DNA of 41,932 bases from Bradyrhizobium forestalis (lineage in GTDB: Bacteria > Pseudomonadota > Alphaproteobacteria > Rhizobiales > Xanthobacteraceae), in NCBI RefSeq assembly GCF_002795245.1, contig NZ_PGVG01000053.1, forward strand, positions 1 through 41,932, read 5' to 3'. A program made the translations under genes and the position numbers. Numbering within the stretch: position 1 is the stretch's first letter; each line of letters begins with the position of its first letter. Positions 8,557-18,061 of the stretch are shown in pieces. Below the pieces are notes generated by a model, which had not been told where the DNA came from, made no database searches, and was given only the letters and a program-made list of their open reading frames with translations.

Positions 8557-9678
8557 GCTGGAGCATAGCCGATCTGCTCCCAAGGGGCTCATGCCTGCCG
8601 CAGCGGTGGTGCATATCACTCACGAGTTCGCCGACAACTCATGTACAACAGATCCCAAGGCGCGGGACAAATCCCTTACCACAGCGGGGCGAAGTCACGT
8701 TCCTTCCTGGCTGCAGTGCAGAGCCGTCCGCCTTACCTAACAAATAGGCTGTCTCATATGAATAAGTGAAGGTTCGAGCAGCTATTCTGAGCGCGGCATT
8801 GCGGCTGAATCCGAGTCGTTCTGTAGAATAACGGGCATCAACCAGAAATTAATGCAAGCGTTTACTAGCGGTCGGGTGCGTAGAGCAAACAATGAGGCGT
8901 TTGAGCTAACGCGGCTATGCAGTGACGGACTCGATGCTTTCATTCGTGTCAAGTCGCGACGGCGACTTCGAGCATAGGACAACTCGATTTGTGCTTGATG
9001 AGCGATGCGATAGATGCATCTCTCAAGCACGCGATCATTCATCCGTCATCGAGAAAAGAGCGCGTGCCAATCACTAGCTGGCTGCTAGGAACCGAACGGA
9101 CTGCGACGATCGAAGCCTTCACTCGGCCTCGTACATCCGTCGCCGTTGGAGCGTTCCTAGGAAAACGCGTGGCAACTGCGCCTCATGAGAGACATGGGCC
9201 TGTCGCGAACGAGCGGGTCTCGCATTCGTCCTTTCGCCGATGGCGCTCGAAAATGTTCGACATCATCGTCGCCGCTCGCCATTGCCGCCGCGGTCTTCCA
9301 ACCGGATTGCCGAAGCTTAACCATTGCTGTCTCCCGAACTGTTGCGGCGATTGATGCTGCACGCCGCAACTTGGGACTAACCAGGAAGTGGTCGGTGCCC
9401 ATCAGCTCCAAAGGTCTGACTATGGCGGCGCTTCACCTAAACGTATCTTGCATGACATCCGAATGCATCTGGTTGCACTGCTCACCTTAGGTGAGGCTGG
9501 GCGGGGGGGATGGCAAATTGCTGCGCGACTTTATCGTCGGGGTCCGCACGCGCAAATCCTTCACAATTACCTTGTCGCCGCCGAAATTCGGCTTCGAGGC
9601 GGGACCAATTTCATCAAATCATATGGTGGGTTCGTCTAAACAAGCGTAGCAGCAAAGTTGATATCCCAAAGGACCCGC
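8557..9678. other. 1.1-kb intergenic stretch without a recognisable gene
   Basis: Several short open frames exist on both strands, but none has a recognisable domain, a good start signal or consistent coding character. The palindrome at 9481-9495 is the only clear structure. Decayed coding sequence is possible but unproven. Confidence 0.45.
9481..9495. promoter_or_regulatory. 15-bp perfect palindrome upstream of the CitE-like gene
   Basis: CTCACCT-T-AGGTGAG is a perfect 7+1+7 inverted repeat, about 185 bases before the ATG at 9679. It is a candidate operator for the lyase/CoA-transferase/MBL genes downstream. No regulator gene is adjacent. Confidence 0.35.
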
Positions 9679-10623
9679 ATGCCTCAGACGTTTCGAGATG
9701 CCAAGTCTTACCGCTCGATGCTCTTCGTCCCTGGACATAAGCTCGACTGGATGTTGAAGGCGCCGAAATATGGATCTGATGCCTTGATCCTCGATCTCGA
9801 AGACTCGGTCGGTATGGCTGAGAAGCCGGCGGCGCGCGCCGCGGTCGCCGAAGCGATCAAGGAGCTGCGCGCAAAGCGTATTGGGCTGTTCGTCAGGATC
9901 AACGGATGGCGAACCGGATGTCTAATTGATGACTTAAATGCGGTGGTCCTGGATGGACTAAATGGAGTGATGCTCTCTAAAACCGAGGATCCGGCGGACG
10001 TTGCGGCGCTGGATCTTGTCCTTGGAGAGTTGGAGCGGTCTCGCGGGCTACCGAACGGTGAAATTGAGATCTGTCCTTATCCAGAAACCGCCGTTGCGAT
10101 GTACCGACTCTACGAAATCTGCATGGCTTCCCAGCGCGTGAAGAGAGCGGGGGCCGCGACGGGTCCGCAGCCGGGTGGTGATTCTGCCCGTTCTCTTGGC
10201 ATACAGTTGGGCGACGAGTCCCCTGAAGCAGCTGCGTTCGCCGCCTACTCGGTGCTCCAGGTGCGCGCCGCGGGGATCGTGCATGTTGAAGGCGCAATGA
10301 CCGCGCGATTGAATGACCCTGATCTGGTGCGCCGCAACGGTGAAAAATCAAAGCGTATGGGTGCGTCCTTCGCGTCAGCGATCCACCCGAGTCACATCCC
10401 CATCATCAATGAGATCTACTCGCCGTCGCAGGATGAGGTTGATGAGGCATGCGAACTCGTAGCAGCGATGGCTGCAGGCCTAGCGGCCGGCCAGGCCGCG
10501 GTCCGTTACAAATCTTCCATGGTGGACTATGCCGGCGCTCGCGCGGCTATGGATCTGCTCAAGAGAGCTCGAGCGGCCGGAATGAATGTTGGCGACGTGC
10601 CGGCGCTCGAGTTGCCCGCATAG
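9679..10623 (+). CDS. HpcH/HpaI aldolase / CitE-type CoA-ester lyase
   Basis: This 314-residue TIM-barrel protein belongs to the HpcH/HpaI-CitE family, whose members cleave (3S)-malyl-CoA, citramalyl-CoA or citryl thioesters using Mg2+. The N-terminal signature RSMLFVPG and the DALILDLEDSV block, which carries acidic residues typical of the metal site, are clear. The internal GGDSARSLGIQ region marks a CitE-like subgroup rather than HpaI. ATG 9679 is preceded by AAGGA at 9668-9672; the open frame extends to TTG 9658 without a better signal. The next gene, 71 bases on, is a CaiB-type CoA-transferase. Such a pair can activate an acid to its CoA ester and then cleave it, as in itaconate or malate-type routes. 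The substrate is inferred only by class. Confidence 0.87.
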   Translation: MPQTFRDAKSYRSMLFVPGHKLDWMLKAPKYGSDALILDLEDSVGMAEKPAARAAVAEAIKELRAKRIGLFVRINGWRTGCLIDDLNAVVLDGLNGVMLSKTEDPADVAALDLVLGELERSRGLPNGEIEICPYPETAVAMYRLYEICMASQRVKRAGAATGPQPGGDSARSLGIQLGDESPEAAAFAAYSVLQVRAAGIVHVEGAMTARLNDPDLVRRNGEKSKRMGASFASAIHPSHIPIINEIYSPSQDEVDEACELVAAMAAGLAAGQAAVRYKSSMVDYAGARAAMDLLKRARAAGMNVGDVPALELPA

Positions 10624-10694
10624 CCAACGATGTATTCAACGCCGTCGTTCCGATGAACGGCGCAACTCGCGATTACTCCAATTAAGAGGTAGAC

Positions 10695-11867
10695 ATGACG
10701 GCAGCTTTGGAAGGGATTGTAGTACTGGATCTCACTGCGTATCTGGCGGGGCCATACGCGTGCTCCCTGCTCGGCGATGCCGGCGCCGACGTTATCAAGA
10801 TCGAGCCTCCAATTGGCGATGCTTTGCGAAATTATCCGTCGACGCTCGCCGAAGACAATAGGACCTTCATGGGGGTCAACAGGAATAAGCGCTCGATAGT
10901 GCTTGATCTTAAGAAGGCTGAGGGCTTGCAGGCATTCTACCGGTTGGTCGAGAAGGCTGATGTCGTGGTTCACAACTTCCGCCCCTCGGTGCCCGCCCGG
11001 CTTGGCATCGACTACGAGACGCTAAGGAGTCGTCGTCCCGATCTCATCTACTGCTCGCTAACGGCCTACGGCGAAAACCAAAATGGTCCTCTTCGGGATC
11101 ACCCTGGCTTTGACACTGTTCTGCAGGCGTTCACCGGCATAGCTTCAATGCAAGGGTCTGATACCGGACAACCGCAAATCCTAAACGGTTCGATTGTCGA
11201 CTACTATTCATCATCAATGGTTACAATCGGGATTTTGTCAGCCCTCGTACACAGGCTGCGGACGGGTCAAGGCCAACACGTGAAACCCTCGCTTTTGCGC
11301 TCCGCGATTGCTTTGCAAGCCGGCCAATTCATCTGGGCGGAAAGCGAGCCTCGGGATGTCCAAAGGTGGTGGGGAGCGAGCTACTCAGGTATCTATCCTG
11401 CCAAGGAGGGACACGTCTACCTCCAAGCCACGACTCCAGCTTTCTGGAAGCACCTTTGCGAAGCGCTCGGCTTCCCGGAGTTGGTGGACGATCCTCGTTA
11501 CGACACGCTCAAGAAGCGTGCCGAGCTCCGAGAAGAGATTAAGCCGCGCATAAGGGAGGCTCTGAAGCAACGCACCGCCCTTGAATGGGAAGAGCTGATG
11601 CTCGGCAAGGTTCCGTGCATTGCAGTCCGATCGGTTGATGCGATGTTTGAGCACCCACAAGTCCTGGCAGAAGGCATCGTTGTCGAGCACGAACACCCAA
11701 AGGTCGGTAAGTACAAGACCATGGACAGAGCCGTTAAGATGGGTGTGGGCGACTCGCCGACGAGGCGCGCTCCGCTGATGGGAGAGCATACAAATGAGGT
11801 ACTAGCCAGCTTCGGATTTCGAAGCGAAGAAATTGCCGAGATTCGGGCGAAAGGGGCTGCAGCATGA
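10695..11867 (+). CDS. Class III CoA-transferase, CaiB/BaiF family
   Basis: This 390-residue enzyme moves CoA between carboxylic acids through an aspartyl-CoA anhydride. The catalytic Asp is visible as D169 in NGSIVDYYSSS, at the same number as in CaiB. The N-terminal block LDLTAYLAGPYACSLLGDAGADVIKIE and the NFRPSV motif near residue 94 are typical. Length is standard. The TGA stop overlaps the ATG of the next gene by four bases (ATGA), so the two are translationally coupled. With the upstream CitE-like lyase it forms a likely operon. Donor and acceptor acids are unknown. Confidence 0.92.
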   Translation: MTAALEGIVVLDLTAYLAGPYACSLLGDAGADVIKIEPPIGDALRNYPSTLAEDNRTFMGVNRNKRSIVLDLKKAEGLQAFYRLVEKADVVVHNFRPSVPARLGIDYETLRSRRPDLIYCSLTAYGENQNGPLRDHPGFDTVLQAFTGIASMQGSDTGQPQILNGSIVDYYSSSMVTIGILSALVHRLRTGQGQHVKPSLLRSAIALQAGQFIWAESEPRDVQRWWGASYSGIYPAKEGHVYLQATTPAFWKHLCEALGFPELVDDPRYDTLKKRAELREEIKPRIREALKQRTALEWEELMLGKVPCIAVRSVDAMFEHPQVLAEGIVVEHEHPKVGKYKTMDRAVKMGVGDSPTRRAPLMGEHTNEVLASFGFRSEEIAEIRAKGAAA

Positions 11868-12754
11868 AGTCGCAAATCTTTGGCGACATTCGCGTTGACT
11901 TGATCCCCGAGTTCGATTTCGTCATGGCGCCAGACTACTTATTAGTGGGAGTGACGAAGGAGGACGTCGCGGAACATGAGCACTGGTTGGGCCCTCGTAA
12001 CGTGGAGGCGGGGACTCGCAATCTGAAGCTTAGCATGCACGCCTATCTGATACGCACTCGCCACCATACAATTCTGTTTGACACTTGCTGCGGTAATGAC
12101 AAAGAACGTGAATACATGCCGGATTGGCATCGCTTGCGAACGCCCTTCCTTGAGCGGCTTGCGCGCGTCGGCGTGCGTCCGGAACAGGTCGACTTTGTGA
12201 TGTGCTCGCATCTCCACGCCGACCATGTCGGCTGGAATACGCGCTTGGAGAACGGCGAGTGGGTTCCTACTTTTCCAAACGCCCGGTACCTCATCAGCAA
12301 AGGCGAATTTGATTGGTGGCGCGACGCCATCTCGGCGGGGAGTGTTAAGCCGTACCGGAAACTCGCGTGGGACGATAGCGTCCTGCCCGTTGTGGATCGT
12401 GGTTTGGCTGCATTCGTTGAGGATGATCACGCCATCGAGAATGAGATGCCGGACGAAGTGCGCTTCATGCCCCTATACGGCCACACGAAGCACCACTGCG
12501 GCCTCTACCTTTGCTCGCACTCTCAGGATGCGATCTTCACCGGTGACGCCATCCACCATCCGATTCAGCTTGCACGGCCGGATTGGCTCAATGCTGGCTA
12601 TGACAATGCAATGGCGACTAAAGTTCTAAGGGACCTCATTGCTCGCTGTATAGACACGCCTACAAGGCTGATGTCGGCCCATTTTCCCGCACCGACCGCC
12701 GGCTGGGTGGTCAGTGAAGGAGGCCAAGTCCGCTTTCGCTTTGTAGATGATTGA
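11864..12754 (+). CDS. Metallo-beta-lactamase-fold hydrolase
   Basis: This 296-residue MBL-fold protein has the zinc-binding motif HLHADH at residues 116-121, a downstream GHTKHH histidine and the FTGDA aspartate. The layout (long N-terminal lead, SHLHADHVGWN) is that of the AHL-lactonase/AttM-like and N-acyl or thioester hydrolase branch. Its start overlaps the CoA-transferase stop by four bases. In this setting a thioesterase or lactonase acting on the lyase product is plausible, but quorum-signal lactone cleavage cannot be excluded. No signal peptide is seen, so it is cytoplasmic. Confidence 0.88.
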   Translation: MKSQIFGDIRVDLIPEFDFVMAPDYLLVGVTKEDVAEHEHWLGPRNVEAGTRNLKLSMHAYLIRTRHHTILFDTCCGNDKEREYMPDWHRLRTPFLERLARVGVRPEQVDFVMCSHLHADHVGWNTRLENGEWVPTFPNARYLISKGEFDWWRDAISAGSVKPYRKLAWDDSVLPVVDRGLAAFVEDDHAIENEMPDEVRFMPLYGHTKHHCGLYLCSHSQDAIFTGDAIHHPIQLARPDWLNAGYDNAMATKVLRDLIARCIDTPTRLMSAHFPAPTAGWVVSEGGQVRFRFVDD

Positions 12755-12790
12755 AGGGCCAATTGATGCCGGCGGTGTTTAAACCTTCGG

Positions 12791-12824
12791 TGAACGGCCG
12801 TTTCGACATTGTCGAATGGCCGTT
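12791..12824 (+). terminator. Long hairpin after the MBL gene
   Basis: GAACGGCCGTTTCGAC and GTCGAATGGCCGTTC form a near-perfect stem (one small bulge) around a 3-base loop, 36 bases after the stop at 12754. No T-run follows. It probably ends or protects the CitE-CaiB-MBL transcript. Confidence 0.5.
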
Positions 12825-13239
12825 CTGTCGCTGCCAGCTAAGGTCATCTGCGAAGAGGTGGACTTCAGCCGCCTGTAGCATGCGCGGGTGAGCCACTCCG
12901 AAAGCATATGCGGATCCCACGTGAAATGACCCACGAGACCGATGGAGCAGCGTTCGAAGCTTCCGATGAAAGCGATCACGTCGACGGCATGCTGTGAAAT
13001 CCCGTATTGATCGATAGATAGGGGAGGGACATCGCGGAGTCGGCACGACCAACGCGCCGTCGGGAGGTTGGCGCGCGGCGTCCAACGAGAGAGGACAATA
13101 GCGATGGCACAAGCTTGCTGTGCCGGAAGTTATCTAATACCGACGGCCCATGAGAGTAGGATTAGCTAGCATGCGAGCGTCCGCCCACAGGTCAACCCGA
13201 AAGCATGTTCGTGAGATCCAGAACAGTAATTCTGGGGCA
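12825..13239. other. No recognisable gene
   Basis: Short open frames on the minus strand (for example within 12779-13112) have no domain I recognise. The stretch lies between the MBL operon end and the decayed CoA-transferase and may include the rest of that relic. Confidence 0.4.
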
Positions 13240-13900
13240 TTGACCCGAGATTCGGGCGCGTATTTTTTGCTGATCGTGGCATAGTCCAGCGCACCCCGAA
13301 TACGCGGGGATCTTCGTCTAGCCTCTTCAGGGAAGGGAGATATCGCGTGCGGCGTCCACATCGTCGGGGACTCGGCGGTTCGGCTGCCGCATATCTCCAT
13401 GCTCCGACGTGGTCACCTCGCACATCACGTCTGACTCGCAGACAAAATTCTCTCTGACATAGTCCTCATTACTTCTTATGACTTTGCAGGGCACGCCTGC
13501 GTCGCAATTCTTTCTCCCAAGCTTGGGCCGGCCGCTTGGCGAATGTTCGGCGAAAGTGGTAATCCCGAACGAAGATCTTATCTTCCTTGCTCCAGTGCGA
13601 CACGCTATGCAGGCTAGTCCAAGCTTCGGGCCCAAGGTAGGAGTATAGATTGTCGCGCCGAAAAAGATCATTGAGCATTCTCTCAACCCCGAGGGTGCGA
13701 GTCGCCCGATCCAAATGCAAGCGGTTAAGACCGGCGCGTAGGAAGAAGAGACGTCCGTCCGCACATTCGTAGTTAAATAAAATGGGGGAAGCCAGTCATC
13801 GTAGATTGCCCGCATGGCCGCGTATTCGCCACGCGTCCTCGTTGCTGGAAATTGCGCCAAAGTTATCTCGGCCGACATTTCAAGTACACGCACATGGAGC
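13240..13900 (-). pseudogene. Decayed CaiB-type CoA-transferase, C-terminal half, frameshifted
   Basis: Minus-strand reading gives pieces of a class III CoA-transferase in different frames. One frame (13720 down to 13469, readable back to about 13770) has NYECADGRLFFLRAGLNRL, like the C-terminal-domain opening 'Y.C.DGR' of the tandem CoA-transferase at 38832 (GGYRCKDGR). It then carries a long alpha-helical stretch ending in VRDYHFRRTFAKRPAQAWEKE. A second frame (13480 down to 13327) continues with CKVIRSNEDYVREN and CEVTTSEHGDMRQPNR, the usual 'valuable-edge' segment before the C-terminus. At least two frame changes are needed, so no full product is made. The N-terminal half with the catalytic Asp is not recognisable. 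Confidence 0.55.
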
Positions 13901-14123
13901 ACGGGTACGAGGATATTCTTCGTTCTTGGCTGAAAATCTCCGCCAGACGATCTGTCACCAGGTTCTACCAATTTTGCGAGGCCGATCACTGAACTTCGCC
14001 CGAGGAAAAGCCTCGATCGCGTCAAGATCGCACGTCGGCCGATGCTGCTGGTCACGGCATAAGTTCCCCGTACGGTGTGGTTCACCGCGGGAAACTACGC
14101 CGTGTTCTTTTCCAGCGACGCGC

Positions 14124-14699
14124 CTAGGCCGGCACGAGTTCGTGATAGTAGCCGGTCTTATCCCAGACCGCCCTCAAAACGACTCCCGACACTTTGGCGA
14201 TAGCGACGGTGAAGTGCGAGGGCACCCTCGTTCCCCCATCCCAATTGACGCTGCCGGTCGGTGAACCTTGCAATAGGTGCCCACAGACCGCCATCCCGGA
14301 AGCGTTCATCGCCGTAATATTAACCTTGAAATAGGGGTCCTCGTGTCCGTCAAAGCCGCCACAACCAAAGCCTGTGTCGGCGTGGTGACGCAAGAACCCC
14401 GGCGGCGGTGTTCTCATCGACTCGTCCGGGAGCCAGCCCATCCCGATGACGCCAGTCATGGTCATCTGAAGCGGCCCCGGAATCTCTATGAAATCAACCC
14501 CGAAATTGTACGTAGTGGGCTCGGCGGAAATCCGCGTCAACCTGAGCTTAGCCAAGTTGCCGGTCGCGTTCAGAAGGACTCCTGTCTTGACATCGTTCTG
14601 CCTGCAGATGTCATAAAGCGCTGGAAGAAGATCTTCACCCGCCTCAATTCGAGCGTAGATGACCTCTTCGAATTTCCCCTTGAGCATATGCCTTTGCAT
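14124..14699 (-). CDS. DUF296/PCC-domain protein (copy 1)
   Basis: This 191-residue protein has the DUF296 (PCC/PPC) domain found in AT-hook plant proteins and in bacterial stand-alone proteins of unclear function. Typical features are an N-terminal strand with VIYARIEAGEDLLPAL, the segment VKTGVLLNATGNL, a GPLQMTMTGVIG strand, a GHEDPYFKVNI segment with a metal-like His, and AVCGHLL. ATG 14699 is chosen because GGAG lies about 9 bases before it; the open frame extends upstream to TTG 14714. It is transcribed against its neighbours. It is paralogous to the protein at 22085, and a relic closer to this copy lies at 22949. No AT-hook is visible, so DNA binding is unproven. Confidence 0.82.
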   Translation of the reverse strand: MQRHMLKGKFEEVIYARIEAGEDLLPALYDICRQNDVKTGVLLNATGNLAKLRLTRISAEPTTYNFGVDFIEIPGPLQMTMTGVIGMGWLPDESMRTPPPGFLRHHADTGFGCGGFDGHEDPYFKVNITAMNASGMAVCGHLLQGSPTGSVNWDGGTRVPSHFTVAIAKVSGVVLRAVWDKTGYYHELVPA

Positions 14700-14714
14700 G
14701 TCATAGATCTCCAA

Positions 14715-15568
14715 ATGATGAAGGTAAAACCCTGACCCCTCGGTCCAACCTCAGGACGGTCGCCGAGGGTTCTGCAGAAACAAATACCGGGATTTATTTG
14801 CCGGATTGCCGCAATATGGTGCTTCGCCGCGACGAAATGCTTCGCCTGCAATGGAGAATCCAAAGCCTTTGTGCGATTTCCTCTGAGATCGCGAGCATCT
14901 TGTAGACTGTGGATTGGACCTGATCCACTACGTCGTCCACCAGCCGAGGTGTATGCTCGATACTCTAATGGGGTGAAAGCAAGGGAACGCCTGACCGCAA
15001 CAAAATCGACGGACCGTGACAGGATTCTGCATTGCTGCCATGTAATGGGTGTTGGCGTTCAATCCAGCCATCAGCGGCTCACGTTCAGTACGAGCCGAGC
15101 CAGGATTTTGCACTCGGCTGTTAAGTCGTCGACAGACATCAGGACGCTGTCGCTAATAAGGCCCTGGATTTGAATTCCGGAGGCGACCACGCTGTGATCC
15201 TGCCATAGGCGGTCTCCTGCTGAAGTGTCGTCACAGTCGATCGCGCCCTTACCTCCGCTCACGACTTTACGCGGGCCCAACAAGTTGGCAGTTCGGGCAG
15301 CTATTCTTCGGGCGAGGATTGCGCTAATTCACTAGCTCGACCAAGAGTTGCTGCCTCTATTCGCGAGCTCTCTACTGCTCCCAATGTGTGCCGGTCCCAT
15401 ATCAAAGCCGTCTAGTCGTAGCGCGCATATGCGGGATTTCATCGAGGTGGCGCTGACAATTGGTGAAATTCGACGCGGTCGAGAAGCTACGGTTCCAGCT
15501 TAGGTTTGAGTTCGATGTGCGCCCCGAGTCGTTACGACCAAGCGCGCGCTTACAAAAAGGGGGGAATC
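14715..15568. other. 0.85-kb stretch between divergent genes, no gene recognised
   Basis: This stretch lies between the leftward DUF296 gene and the rightward solute-binding protein, so promoters for both probably lie here. Short minus-strand frames (15071-15283 and nearby) have some coding look but no identifiable domain. They may be remnants of a decayed gene. Confidence 0.4.
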
Positions 15569-16708
15569 ATGCCGGTGTCTCGTAAATTTCCGTGCCGTCG
15601 CGTGAGCCGACGCTCGGTCCTCCAATCGTCTGCGGCGATGCTGAGTGCACCGCTTGTTGCAAAGGCCACTGCAGCCTTCGGGCAGGAAAAACTCGCTGGC
15701 ACTGGCGAAGTGGTCGTTTACGGTTATGGCGGCTCATTTACGCAAAACTTGCGTAAGTATGTCTTTGATCCCTTTACGAAGGCGACGGGCATCAGGGTTG
15801 TCGATGTGATAGCTGACTTGGCCGGGCCTCAGCTCAAGGCGATGCACGAAGCTGGGCGCGTCGATTGGGATGTTGCTTTTCTCTCAGATGTGGAGCCAGG
15901 CTACGCCTTGCTGCGCGAGGCCGGCATGTTTATGCCCATCGACTACAGCCTCTGGGACGACGAAGCCCTAAAGGGTGTGCCGGAATCTGCTCGCCGTACT
16001 GATGCTGTCGTCGCATTCCAAAACGCGACTCTGCTGGTTTATGATGAACGCGCTTTCCCGAAGGGCGGCCCGAAGAACTGGTCGGAATTCTGGAATGTCA
16101 AGGAATTTCCGGGACCGAGGGGGTACAATGGTGTCGGTGGTCCAGCTCCCATACTGTTTGCCTTGATGGCCGATGGTGTCGCGCACAAGGATCTCTGGCC
16201 GTTGAGCGATGATAAGATTGACCGGGCGCTGAAGAAGCTCGATCAGATTAAACCGCACATCACCAAGTGGTGGGCGGCGGGGGGCGAGCCCATACAGCTT
16301 CTCATCAACCGTGAATATGCGCTGTCGAGTGTGTTTGATGGCCGTGCCCTGGCGGCCATCAAGCGGGGGTTACCCATTCGCATGGTATGGGACGGCGCTA
16401 CTATAGGCGCAACCGACTGGACAGTTCTTAAGGGCGGGCCGAACAGCGCGAATGCACAGAAATTCATCGCATTTGTGAATCGGGCCGAAACGGCAGCCGC
16501 CTTTACGCAAGCGGCCGGGTATCCCGGGCCGAATCTAAATCAGCTAAAGTATTTGCCAGCCGATCTGGTGCCACTGATCAGCATAAACCCCGACAACGCC
16601 GCGAAGGCTGTCCGGCTTGATGCTACCTGGGTTCTGGCAAAACGTCCGGATGGCAAGACCAACGCGGATCACATACAGGAGCGCTGGCTAGCATGGCGGG
16701 CACAATAA
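15569..16708 (+). CDS. Tat-exported PotD-like ABC transporter solute-binding protein (copy 2)
   Basis: This 379-residue paralogue of the protein at 1716 carries the twin-arginine signal VSRRSVLQS, a hydrophobic Ala-rich stretch and a probable cleavage near AFGQ-EK. The mature protein begins EKLAGTGEVVVYGYGG and shares PIDYSLWD, NWSEFWNVK, KWWAAGGEPIQLL, YPGPN and the C-terminal QERWLAW with copy 1; the two are visibly close over the whole length. ATG 15569 is chosen because AAGGGGGGA directly precedes it at four bases' distance; the TTG at 15506 has no such signal. No permease or ATPase gene is near. The ligand is unknown but presumably similar to that of copy 1. Confidence 0.9.
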   Translation: MPVSRKFPCRRVSRRSVLQSSAAMLSAPLVAKATAAFGQEKLAGTGEVVVYGYGGSFTQNLRKYVFDPFTKATGIRVVDVIADLAGPQLKAMHEAGRVDWDVAFLSDVEPGYALLREAGMFMPIDYSLWDDEALKGVPESARRTDAVVAFQNATLLVYDERAFPKGGPKNWSEFWNVKEFPGPRGYNGVGGPAPILFALMADGVAHKDLWPLSDDKIDRALKKLDQIKPHITKWWAAGGEPIQLLINREYALSSVFDGRALAAIKRGLPIRMVWDGATIGATDWTVLKGGPNSANAQKFIAFVNRAETAAAFTQAAGYPGPNLNQLKYLPADLVPLISINPDNAAKAVRLDATWVLAKRPDGKTNADHIQERWLAWRAQ

Positions 16709-16756
16709 TAACACCGCTACTGACGGTGGTTCGACGTCTTCGTTAGCTTTATCGTC

Positions 16757-16781
16757 GGCCAAGCCAACTATGGGCTTGGCC
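16757..16781 (+). terminator. Perfect 9-bp hairpin after solute-binding protein copy 2
   Basis: GGCCAAGCC (16757-16765) and GGCTTGGCC (16773-16781) form a perfect stem around a 7-base loop, 48 bases after the stop. There is no long T-run. It is the probable transcript end for the binding-protein gene. Confidence 0.5.
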
Positions 16782-16799
16782 ACTGCTTGCAAGTATCTT

Positions 16800-17330
16800 C
16801 CGAAGATTGAGATCGATCGCCGTTGATGCGGGCGTTCGCAATGCTGCTGTCACTGGCGCGGCGAGCGCGCAAGCAGAACACCATTGGCGCGAGAAGCTCT
16901 ATTCCCCGCACGTGCTGAAGCCGGATGCATCGGCAAAGGCAAGGCGCTTCGGCCTTACGAACAGCGTCAAAGTCTCTGTTGTCGCCACGATCGGCCGGAG
17001 CCCGCGGCCAGTTCGTTGCCCGTGAAGGCACTACCCGGCTTCCGTATGACGGTCACACGCTGGCCACGGTGATTCCGCACACGGAAGGCGTGCTGGTCGG
17101 CAACACCTTCGCGCGTCTCTTCGCCGAAGAAGGGATCACGCAAGCACAGTTCGTCTCCGGCCAGAAGCGAGGGGGCGCCCACGATCAATCGTGAACTGCG
17201 CCGCCGGCTGCCGTCGAGCCGATCATCGGCCATCTCAAGGCCGAGCACCGTATGAGCCGCAGTTATCTTTGTTCCGCCAAAGCGATGCTACCAAGCCATT
17301 CTTGCCGGCGCCTGGCCAGACCGATGCTGC
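16800..17330 (+). pseudogene. IS5-family transposase relic, C-terminal half
   Basis: In shifting frames the plus strand reads HHWREKLYSPHVLKPD, CIGKGKAL, VKVSVVATIGRS, LPYDGHTLATVIPHTEG, VEPIIGHLKAEHRMSRSYL and QGDAT, all blocks of an IS5-type transposase C-terminal half. Several frameshifts and a deletion (the 'GYRGHNAPP' region is missing) make it inactive. From recall, it is the same IS group as the start of the transposase at 41833 and the relic at 28640. Confidence 0.8.
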
Positions 17331-17559
17331 CCTCATCGTCCACGTTTAAGTGTTTCGGGCCGGAGTCCTTCACGACGACGAAAAACTGCATGCTTTCGTG
17401 AGCAAGCGCAGAATTGCGCAATTATCAGCCGCAAATTAGAAAATTTTGGCTCTGCAGATTGCTAATCTTCGCGCGACAGATGAGCTCTTTCCAGATCAAA
17501 TGCGCCCCCCGAGGCGCTCGGCCCTAACTGAGACTGCTTGTGGATACGACGGCGCACCC

Positions 17560-18040
17560 CGAAGAAACCAAACAAGGATGTGGTGCGCTGCGTCGCCAGA
17601 TCGGTTCGCATTCTGCCAGCGTCGCGGAAAAGGTTGGCGCCCTCCGTAAGGAGCGGTTGCCATTTGTTCGTCCGGGCGGGATGACGGGTCAGCGCCGCGG
17701 CGCTACGCCTGAGCCGGGCTGGGTCGCCATTTTGATCGAGCGGATGGTTGGTAGCGGGGAGGTTGATCGCACCTCCGCGATAATGAGAGCGAAAACCGGC
17801 ACTCTGCTAGAGGCGATTCAGAAGGCGGCCGATGATAACGGCTTGCTCTTCCCTTTGGAACTTGGTGGGTATGCAATCGATGGCAATCACTCCATGAATG
17901 CTGGCGGCAGCCAGGTCATTCGCTCTGGCATACCCGAGGGCTGTTGCTCGGTCTGGAAGTCGTGCCGACGGATGACACCATCATTACGAGCCTCAACAAG
18001 CTCCCGGAAGAACAATACCGGGGCGGAAGCAGCCATACTA
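17560..18040 (+). pseudogene. Relic of an FAD-linked oxidase (GlcD/D-lactate dehydrogenase-like)
   Basis: The plus strand reads pieces of an FAD-binding type 4 domain: VRPGGMTGQRRGATP (the 'PQGGMTGL.GGATP' flavin-binding motif, damaged), RTSAIMRAKTGTLLEAIQKA, ADDNGLLFPLELG and GNHSMNAGGSQVIR. The continuation GLEVVPTDDTIITSLNKL is in another frame near 17945-18005. Only about 140 residues of a protein normally over 450 remain. The relic is open in frame with the RraA gene that follows, giving a false N-terminal extension. The original oxidised a 2-hydroxy acid, judging by family. Confidence 0.75.
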
Positions 18041-18061
18041 CCTACACACGAGGAGACGCTT

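Noticed and set aside
17540..18061. N-terminal extension making a 413-residue RraA fusion
   Set aside because: The extension is a damaged FAD-oxidase relic and the RraA part has its own GTG start with AGGAGA.
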